11,235 nucleotides of DNA from a candidate division BRC1 bacterium ADurb.BinA292 (GTDB lineage: Bacteria > Sumerlaeota > Sumerlaeia > MVZB01): assembly GCA_002068205.1 (NCBI GenBank), contig MVZB01000094.1, forward strand, positions 1 through 11,235. The letters are read 5' to 3'. The position numbers and the translations under genes were made by a program. Below, one piece after another: positions 5,619 to 11,235 of this stretch. The notes beneath the pieces were generated by a model. The model did no database searches, had not been told where the DNA came from, and was given only the letters and a program-made list of their open reading frames with translations. Position 1 is the first letter of the stretch, and each line of letters begins with the position of its first letter.

Positions 5619-8600
5619 CGACACGTCTCTCCAATCCATGGGTTTTCCACAGATAATACACCACCGGGATGACGGCCATCTCCAGAATAAAACTGGTGAT
5701 CATGCCGCCGATCATCGGGACGGCGATGCGTTTCATCGTGTCGGCGCCGGCGCCCGAGGCCCACATGATCGGGAGCAAGCCGAAGAGGGTCGAGCCGACC
5801 GTCATCGCCTTGGGGCGCAGGCGCGTGGCCGCTCCTTCGAGCACCGCCGCGCGCGCGGCCGCCCAGTCCAGCCGCGCCCCGGAGCGCTTGAGTTTGTCCC
5901 AGGCCAGGTCGAGGTAGAGCAGCATCACCTGGCTGGTCTCGGCATCCAGGCCGGCCAGCGCGATGATGCCGACCCAGACCGCCACCGACAGGTTGTAATC
6001 GAGCCAATAGAGCATCCAGAACGCGCCGAGCAGGCTGAACGGCAGGCACGCCATGACGACGAAAGTTTGAAACGCGCTGCCCGTGCTCAGGTAAATGAGG
6101 ACGAGAATGATGAGCAGCGTGAGCGGGACGACCGCCCGCAGCCGGGCCCGCGCGCGCACCATGTATTCATACTGGCCCGACCAGTGGATCGAATAGCCGG
6201 CGGGCAGGACGATCCGCCCGTCGGCGATCGCGGCATCGACCGCCGCGCGCGCGTGCTCCACGTAGGTCCCCACGTCGATGTCGTCCAGGTCGACATAGAC
6301 CCACGCGTTGGGGCGGCTCTGCTCGCTCTTGATGCCGGCCGGCCCGGTCTCGATCTGGAACACGCCCAGATCGCCGAGCGGGATGTGATAACCCTGCGGC
6401 GTGGGGACGACGACGCGCTTCAGTTCATCGATGTTGTCGCGCAGCTCGCGCGGATAGCGCAGGTTGATCGAATAGCGCTCCAGCCCCTCGACCGTGTTGG
6501 CGATCGCCATCCCGCCGATCGCGGTGATGAAGACTTCCTGGACGTCGGCGACCGTCAGGCCATAGCGCTGGAGCGCCTGGCGGTCGGGGATGAAGTTCAC
6601 GTAGCGATCGCCCATGACGCGTTCGGCATAGACGCTCAGCGTGCCGGGGACATCGCGGACGACCGCCTCGACCTGCTCGCCGATGCGCTCCAGCGTCGCC
6701 AGGTCCGAGCCGCCGATCTTGATGCCGACGGGGGTCTTGATGCCGGTCGAGAGCATGTCGATCCGGGTCTTGATCGGCATCGTCCAGGCGTTGGTCAGGC
6801 CGGGGAACTTGATCTCCCGGTTGAGGGCGTCGGTCAGTTCCTCCGACGTGCGCGGCCGGCGGTCAACGACGCGGCCGGCGTCGTCGCGGATCTCCACCGC
6901 CGGCCACTGTGCTTCGTCCTTCAGCCGGATCGTCGTCTCGATCATCATCATCGGGGCGGGGTCGGTCGCCGTTTCGGCCCGCCCGATCTTGCCGTAGACC
7001 GATTCCACCTCGGGGAAGGCGGCGATGATCTTGTCGGTCTGCTGCAGGAGTTCGCGGGCCTTCGTCGCGCTGATGCCGGGCAGCGTGGTCGGCATGTAAA
7101 GCAGGTCGCCCTCATACAGCGGCGGCATGAATTCGCGGCCCAGATGGAGATAGGGGAAGAAGATCGTCAGCGCGGAGAGGAGCGCCGCGACGACGATGGC
7201 CCAGCAGACCGCGCGCGAACGGATCAGCAGCGCCAGAAACGGCTGATACGCGCGGACGAGGCCGCGGCTGATCGGGTTGCGCTCCTCCGGGTGCATCGTT
7301 TGCGGCAGCAGCGCCAGGAACGTCGCGAGCGCGACGAAGAGCGCCACCCATGTCCACCTGGAAAGCCCGAGCGCGGAGCCCGACGCGCCCCCGCCCGCCC
7401 GGCGCGTGCCGAGCCAGAGGAGCAGGAAGACGAGCGGCGGGGTGAGCAGCAGCGCCAGCCGGCGGCGGCGGCGCGACCAGCGCGGCGGCAATACGTCGCG
7501 CCGGATGAAAAACCCGGCCAGCACCGGCGAGACCGTGACCGCCAGAAACGCCGAGGCCGCCATCGCGTAGGTCTTGGTGAACGCCAGCGGCCGGAACATG
7601 CGCCCTTCCTGGGCCTCGAGTGTGAAGATCGGCATGAAGCTGACCGTAATCACCAGCAAGGCGAAAAACAGCGTCGGGCCGACCTCCACGCACGCCTCGC
7701 GCACGAGTTCCCAGTGCGGCTGGTCCTCGCGTTTCGTTTCGTAATGCTTGTGGACGTTTTCGACGACGATGATCGAGGCGTCGACCATCGCGCCGATGGC
7801 GATCGCGATCCCGCCCAGGCTCATGATATTGGCGCCGAGCCCCTGGTAGTGCATGATGACGAAGCTGATGAGAACCGCCAGGGGGAGGGTCAGGATCGGC
7901 ACCAGCGCGCTGCGAAAATGCAATAGAAAGAGGATAATGATAATGGAAACGATGACGGATTCCTCGATGAGCGTGTGGCGCAGCGTGGCGATCGCGCGCT
8001 CGATCAGCGCCGTCCGGTCGTAGCCGACGTGAATCCGGACGTCCTCGGGCAGCGAGCGCCGAATCTCGGCGAGCCGCTCGCGCACGCGGGCGATCGTCGC
8101 CAGCGTGTCGGCGCCGTAACGGACAACGACGATTCCGCCGACGGCCTCGCCCTTGCCGTTCCATTCCAGCACGCCGCGGCGCATCTCGGGGCCCGCCGCC
8201 ACCCGGCCCACGTCGCGCAGCAGGATCGGCGTGCCGTCGGCGCGGACGCCCATGCCGCGCGCCTCGGCCGCGCGCTGCTCCTCGGGCGAGAGCGTGCCGA
8301 GGTAGCCCATGCCGCGCAGCATGTAGTCGGTCTCGGCCATCTCGATCGTCCGGCCGCCGACCTCGTTGTTCGACTTGCGGATCGCATCGCGCACCGCGGT
8401 GATTGACAGGTCATACGCCCGCAGTTTTTCCGGCTCGACCGTCACCTGATACTGGCGCTCGAAGCCGCCCAGGCTGGCCACTTCGGCGACGCCGTCGATC
8501 GAAGTCAGCTCGTACTTGAGGAACCAGTCCTGCAGCGAGCGAAGCTGGGCCAGGTCGCGCGCGTCGCTGGTCAGCGTGTATTGAAACGCCCAGCCGACGC

Positions 8601-9003
8601 CGGTCGCGTCGGGCCCGAGCTGCGGCGACACCCCGTCGGGGAGCTGGGACTGAAGCTGGGAGAGATACTCCAGGACGCGCGAGCGCGCCCAGTACATGTC
8701 GGTCCCATCCTCGAAAATCACGTAGACGAAGGAATAATTGTAAAACGAATAGCCGCGGACGACCTTGGCGTACGGCACCGCCAGCATCTTGGTCGTGATC
8801 GGATAGGTGACCTGGTCCTCGACGATCCGCGGCGCCTGCCCGGCGTATTCGGTGAGGATGATGACCTGCACGTCGGAGAGGTCGGGGATGGCGTCGAGAC
8901 GGATATTCTTCGCCGCGTGAATTCCGCCGGCGACAATCGCCAGCATCATCAGCAGGATGATGAATTTATTGGCCAGCGAGAATTCAATAATCCGGCGAAT
9001 CAT
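5611..9003 (-). CDS. cusA: Heavy-metal efflux RND pump, CusA-like (Cu(I)/Ag(I) type)
   Basis: This 1130-residue inner-membrane proton/metal antiporter begins with the family N-terminus (Met-Ile-Arg-Arg-Ile-Ile-Glu-Phe-Ser-Leu) and has two periplasmic halves, each followed by a bundle of membrane helices (about 340-620 and 960-1120). In the fourth helix the sequence Ala402-Ile-Gly-Ala-Met-Val-Asp408-Ala-Ser-Ile-Ile-Val-Val-Glu415-Asn has the Asp/Glu relay but Ala where divalent CzcA pumps have the first Asp. This matches CusA-type monovalent pumps. Two of the three copper methionines known in E. coli CusA are recognisable (Met687 before Ile-Glu-Thr-Thr, Met750 in Arg-Ile-Asp-Met-Leu-Ser-Thr-Gly). 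The third position is Leu816 in Arg-Tyr-Gly-Leu-Thr-Val. It is longer than E. coli CusA (1047), largely through residues 503-578, which add two hydrophobic segments. Its start lies after a 318-bp spacer from cusB, and no clear Shine-Dalgarno is seen. It would pair with the upstream adaptor and the downstream TolC-family channels. Confidence 0.93.
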   Translation of the reverse strand: MIRRIIEFSLANKFIILLMMLAIVAGGIHAAKNIRLDAIPDLSDVQVIILTEYAGQAPRIVEDQVTYPITTKMLAVPYAKVVRGYSFYNYSFVYVIFEDGTDMYWARSRVLEYLSQLQSQLPDGVSPQLGPDATGVGWAFQYTLTSDARDLAQLRSLQDWFLKYELTSIDGVAEVASLGGFERQYQVTVEPEKLRAYDLSITAVRDAIRKSNNEVGGRTIEMAETDYMLRGMGYLGTLSPEEQRAAEARGMGVRADGTPILLRDVGRVAAGPEMRRGVLEWNGKGEAVGGIVVVRYGADTLATIARVRERLAEIRRSLPEDVRIHVGYDRTALIERAIATLRHTLIEESVIVSIIIILFLLHFRSALVPILTLPLAVLISFVIMHYQGLGANIMSLGGIAIAIGAMVDASIIVVENVHKHYETKREDQPHWELVREACVEVGPTLFFALLVITVSFMPIFTLEAQEGRMFRPLAFTKTYAMAASAFLAVTVSPVLAGFFIRRDVLPPRWSRRRRRLALLLTPPLVFLLLWLGTRRAGGGASGSALGLSRWTWVALFVALATFLALLPQTMHPEERNPISRGLVRAYQPFLALLIRSRAVCWAIVVAALLSALTIFFPYLHLGREFMPPLYEGDLLYMPTTLPGISATKARELLQQTDKIIAAFPEVESVYGKIGRAETATDPAPMMMIETTIRLKDEAQWPAVEIRDDAGRVVDRRPRTSEELTDALNREIKFPGLTNAWTMPIKTRIDMLSTGIKTPVGIKIGGSDLATLERIGEQVEAVVRDVPGTLSVYAERVMGDRYVNFIPDRQALQRYGLTVADVQEVFITAIGGMAIANTVEGLERYSINLRYPRELRDNIDELKRVVVPTPQGYHIPLGDLGVFQIETGPAGIKSEQSRPNAWVYVDLDDIDVGTYVEHARAAVDAAIADGRIVLPAGYSIHWSGQYEYMVRARARLRAVVPLTLLIILVLIYLSTGSAFQTFVVMACLPFSLLGAFWMLYWLDYNLSVAVWVGIIALAGLDAETSQVMLLYLDLAWDKLKRSGARLDWAAARAAVLEGAATRLRPKAMTVGSTLFGLLPIMWASGAGADTMKRIAVPMIGGMITSFILEMAVIPVVYYLWKTHGLERRVDA
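5627..5632 (-). promoter_or_regulatory. Ribosome binding site that favours the internal start of the DinB-fold gene
   Basis: GGAGAG on the minus strand lies within the last codons of cusA, 8 nt upstream of ATG 5618. The alternative ATG at 5639 has no such sequence upstream. Confidence 0.5.
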
Positions 9004-9322
9004 GCCCGTTCACAATCCGAATGGCGAGAATGGAAACACGCGTCGAATTCCAATGCTTGACCTGAGCAGCGAGATCCAGGCAGCCTTTGTGGAGTGTGGC
9101 GGCAGAGCGTTGCAGCGCACCACGTCGACACCGTTTAGATCCGACGACATGGGCTGATGCCGACCGATCCAATGCGGCGTCGCCAAGCGCTGCGCGCTTT
9201 CTGGCGCCGCACTCCACAAGGGCTTCCTGCTCGAACGGGTCCTCCACGACGGTCTGAAAGACAGACCAACTGTCGAACATTGCCGGGATGCGCGCGATTG
9301 GCCGGGCGATGTTGCGGTTCAT
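8984..9322 (-). CDS. Small ORF between adaptor and pump, partly made of a repeat element (hypothetical)
   Basis: The ATG (9322-9320) overlaps the adaptor gene's stop as TGATG, a typical coupled start. The frame stays open for 112 codons and ends 20 nt inside cusA. Residues 1-33 (Met-Asn-Arg-Asn-Ile-Ala-Arg-Pro-Ile-Ala-Arg-Ile-Pro onward) come from unique sequence. About 47 residues then come from the 141-bp palindromic element (9083-9223), and the last 32 from the spacer before cusA. I recognise no domain, signal peptide or membrane segment. It could be a small gene extended by the insertion, or only an accidental frame that keeps ribosomes moving towards cusA, which lacks an obvious ribosome binding site. 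I am unsure it makes a functional protein. Confidence 0.3.
   Translation of the reverse strand: MNRNIARPIARIPAMFDSWSVFQTVVEDPFEQEALVECGARKRAALGDAALDRSASAHVVGSKRCRRGALQRSAATLHKGCLDLAAQVKHWNSTRVSILAIRIVNGHDSPDY
9083..9223. repeat. 141-bp imperfect palindromic element in the cusB-cusA spacer (MITE/REP-like)
   Basis: The ends are inverted copies: GCCTTTGTGGAGTG (9083-9096) matches the reverse complement of 9210-9223 at 13 of 14 positions. Similarity continues inward (GGCGGCAGAGCG on the left against GGCGCCAGAAAGCG from the right arm, then CAGCGC on both). The whole could fold into one long interrupted stem-loop. Translations such as VECGGRALQRT and VECGARKRAALG resemble the ECGGKRSATPL-type peptides that I recall from many planctomycete and verrucomicrobial genomes, so this is probably one copy of a dispersed non-autonomous element. 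No transposase is present and I see no clear target duplication. It accounts for nearly half of the 318-bp spacer. Confidence 0.7.
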
Positions 9323-11235
9323 CAGCGCGCCTCCGCGCTTGATGTCGTCGGTTCGTCGCCGGCGCCGTGCAGGGCGCGCCAGATCAGTTCGCTTTCCTTG
9401 CCGAACGGCACTTCGCTGGTCGGCACCAGCACCATGTTGCACTCCGGACAGCGTCCCGGCTGATCGCTCACGATGTGCATGTGGCTCTCCATCGGGCAGA
9501 CATACAACGCGACGCCGGCCGACTCGCCCGCGGTCGCTTCGACTGATTCGGATTTTTTTGCGGCTTCGGCCGCCGGGGTGACCGGGATCAGCGTCATTCC
9601 GCACACCGGGCAATTGCCCGGTCCTTCGGCCTCGATGTGGGCATGCTCGGGCATCGGGCAGGTCCAGTGCGCGGCGACCCACGCCGGCGGCCGGTCGGAT
9701 TCACGCACCGGCACGAGCTTCATCGCGCACAGCGGGCAGTCCCCCGGCTGGTCGTAGAGGATGCCGGCATGACTCGGCATCGGGCAGACGTAGCGCACGG
9801 GGTCAACCGCGTCCGGCTGCGCGTCTGTTCCGCCTTCAAACGCCATGGCGCCCGTCCGCGCGGCGGGCTCCGCCCCGTGGTCCAGCACCTCGCTCGTCTG
9901 CACCAGACCGGGCTGCAGCATCTTGAGCGTCGCCTCGCGCAGGCGGCTCTCGCTGTCGAGCAGGAACTGCCCGCTGACGACGACCCGTTCGCCCGGCGCC
10001 AGCCCCGCCAGCACCTGAATTTCATCCCGGTCGTTGCGGGCGCCGGTCTGGACCCGGCGCGGCTCGAACTTGCCCGGTTCGCGCGCGACGAACGCGATCT
10101 GCCGCTCGCCGGTGTCGATCACCGCCATCGCCGGCGCCAGCACCGCCTCGGCCGCCAGCGTGCTCTCCAGATGGATCGTGGCATACATCCCCGGCTTCAA
10201 TTCATAGCCCGGATTGTGAAACTCCATCCGCACCGGCACCTCGCGCGTTCCCTCAGGCAGGTAGGGATAGATGTAGGTCACGCGGCCGCGCCAGGTTCGG
10301 CCGGGCAGGTAGTCCAGCCGCATCAGCGCCTCCTGGCCGAGCCGGACAAACGGCAGATCGGATTCGTAGATCCGGCCGATGACCCAGACGGTGGAGATAT
10401 CCGCGATGCGATAGGCCGGCATCCCCGGGGTCAGCATGTCGCCCTCGGTCACCTTGCGTTCGATCACGATCCCCGTCAGATCGGCATGGATCGTCATCGT
10501 GCGCGAGACTTCCCCCGTCGTGCGCAACTGATCGATCTGCTCGTCGCGGATGTCGAACAGGCGCAGGCGCTCCTCGGCCGAACGCAGCCGCGTCCGCGCC
10601 AGGTCGGCCGCGGTGCCCGAGCTGCGTTCGACGTCGCGCAGCGCGGTCAGGTACTCCTCCTGCGCGCTGAAAAGCTGCGGGGAATACAGATCGAACAACG
10701 GGTCGCCGGCATGCACCTGCGTGCCCGTCTCCTGCACATGCACCTTCTCCACCCAGCCCTCCACTTTGGTGGTCACGGTCCCCAGGCTCTGCTCGTCGTA
10801 CTGGACCGTGCCGACGGTGCGGAAGGTCTTGCGCAGCGGCCCGACGCGGACGACGTCGTAGCGCAGGCCCATGTTCTGTTCGGTGACCGGATCAATCCGG
10901 ATCGAGGGTCCCCCGGCGACTTCGTCCTCGTAGACCGGGACGAGGTCCATACCCATCGCGTCGGCACCCGGCTCGTTGCGGATGAAGGCGGGGTCCATCG
11001 GCGAGCGGTAATAGAGGACGTTGCGCTCGCCCGCCGGCGGCGCGGGCGTCGCGCTCCCCTCGCCGCGCGCCTCCAGGATCAGCCGCGCACGGTCCGGATC
11101 CATCGGCGTCAGTTTCATCTCGCACTTGGGGCAGAGTCCCGGTTCCTCGCTAATCACCTCGGGATGCATGCCGCAAGTGTAGAGCGTGCGGGGCGCGCTC
11201 GGCGGCGGGGGTTGCACCGCGGCGTGCCGGGCCGG
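9322..11235 (-). CDS. cusB: RND periplasmic adaptor, CusB-like, with five heavy-metal-binding modules (5' partial)
   Basis: This is a membrane-fusion adaptor linking the RND pump to the outer-membrane channel. The first visible start codon is a GTG at 11217, but the frame is open to the window edge and no signal peptide or membrane anchor is seen, so the N-terminus almost certainly lies outside. Residues are numbered from 11217. Two heavy-metal-binding modules come first: Tyr13-Thr-Cys-Gly-Met-His-Pro with Cys29-Pro-Lys-Cys32-Glu-Met34, then a cysteine-free version at 69-96 (Pro-Met-Asp-Pro, Met-Gly-Met-Asp-Leu-Val-Pro-Val). The adaptor core with lipoyl, hairpin and beta-barrel parts spans about 105-435. 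Three more modules follow at 476-503, 518-546 and 572-600, each with Cys-Pro-Met and a Cys-Pro-x-Cys-x-Met pair. In CusB-like proteins such methionine/cysteine sites hand Cu(I) or Ag(I) to the pump. The TGA overlaps the next ATG by one base. Confidence 0.92.
   Translation of the reverse strand, partial: PARHAAVQPPPPSAPRTLYTCGMHPEVISEEPGLCPKCEMKLTPMDPDRARLILEARGEGSATPAPPAGERNVLYYRSPMDPAFIRNEPGADAMGMDLVPVYEDEVAGGPSIRIDPVTEQNMGLRYDVVRVGPLRKTFRTVGTVQYDEQSLGTVTTKVEGWVEKVHVQETGTQVHAGDPLFDLYSPQLFSAQEEYLTALRDVERSSGTAADLARTRLRSAEERLRLFDIRDEQIDQLRTTGEVSRTMTIHADLTGIVIERKVTEGDMLTPGMPAYRIADISTVWVIGRIYESDLPFVRLGQEALMRLDYLPGRTWRGRVTYIYPYLPEGTREVPVRMEFHNPGYELKPGMYATIHLESTLAAEAVLAPAMAVIDTGERQIAFVAREPGKFEPRRVQTGARNDRDEIQVLAGLAPGERVVVSGQFLLDSESRLREATLKMLQPGLVQTSEVLDHGAEPAARTGAMAFEGGTDAQPDAVDPVRYVCPMPSHAGILYDQPGDCPLCAMKLVPVRESDRPPAWVAAHWTCPMPEHAHIEAEGPGNCPVCGMTLIPVTPAAEAAKKSESVEATAGESAGVALYVCPMESHMHIVSDQPGRCPECNMVLVPTSEVPFGKESELIWRALHGAGDEPTTSSAEAR

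Noticed and set aside
5506..7926. 806-codon plus-strand open frame antisense to the pump gene
   Set aside because: Its product is rich in Arg, Asp, Gly and His without any recognisable domain. It is the mirror of cusA's GC-biased codons, and the minus-strand frame encodes an unmistakable RND pump.
9224..9322. Idea that the spacer hides a CusF-like copper chaperone
   Set aside because: The 33 residues encoded here contain only the start Met and one other Met, and no Cys or His pattern of CusF; no chaperone fold could fit.

Overview
The window is GC-rich, gene-dense bacterial DNA from a Gram-negative-type (diderm) organism. Evidence for a second membrane is two TolC-family outer-membrane factors, a resistance-nodulation-division (RND) pump and type VI secretion baseplate genes. 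Two families of intergenic palindromic repeats are present. They translate into 'GRDAR', 'VERSDTTG' and 'VECGARKRAALG'-like peptides, which I associate from memory with Planctomycetota and Verrucomicrobiota genomes and metagenome bins. A planctomycete-like host is therefore my best guess, as inference only; no rRNA or other marker gene is present.

Layout. (1) Positions 1-1259, plus strand: the 3' end of tssF overlaps a complete tssG. Together these encode two subunits of the type VI secretion baseplate wedge. (2) Positions 1260-1660: a convergent intergenic zone full of hairpins and a repeat element, which runs into the 3' end of the next gene. (3) Positions 1485-11235, minus strand, transcribed right to left: a metal-efflux locus in the order cusB-like adaptor (5' end outside the window), a 318-bp spacer holding a 141-bp palindromic element and a small coupled ORF, cusA-like RND pump, DinB-fold protein, TolC-family outer-membrane factor, TolC-family lipoprotein, and then, after a 141-bp gap, a Bcp/PrxQ peroxiredoxin. 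Junctions from cusA to the second outer-membrane gene are 8-nt overlap, 1-nt gap and 4-nt overlap, so this part is almost certainly one transcript.

How the genes work together. The RND protein carries the Asp/Glu proton-relay pattern of Cu(I)/Ag(I) pumps rather than the Asp-Asp-Glu pattern of divalent-metal CzcA pumps. It would take metal from the periplasm, aided by an adaptor with five heavy-metal-binding modules, and pass it out through one of two outer-membrane channels. The peroxiredoxin fits as protection against copper-driven peroxide stress, although it may have its own promoter. The DinB-fold protein has no clear role in copper export.

The most interesting points are the repeat elements that have changed coding sequence (a 58-residue repeat-derived tail on the peroxiredoxin and a repeat-spanning ORF between adaptor and pump), the five-module adaptor, the two-helix insertion in the pump, and the duplicated outer-membrane factor separated from the pump by a DinB gene. 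I did not find evidence for a wholly new system.
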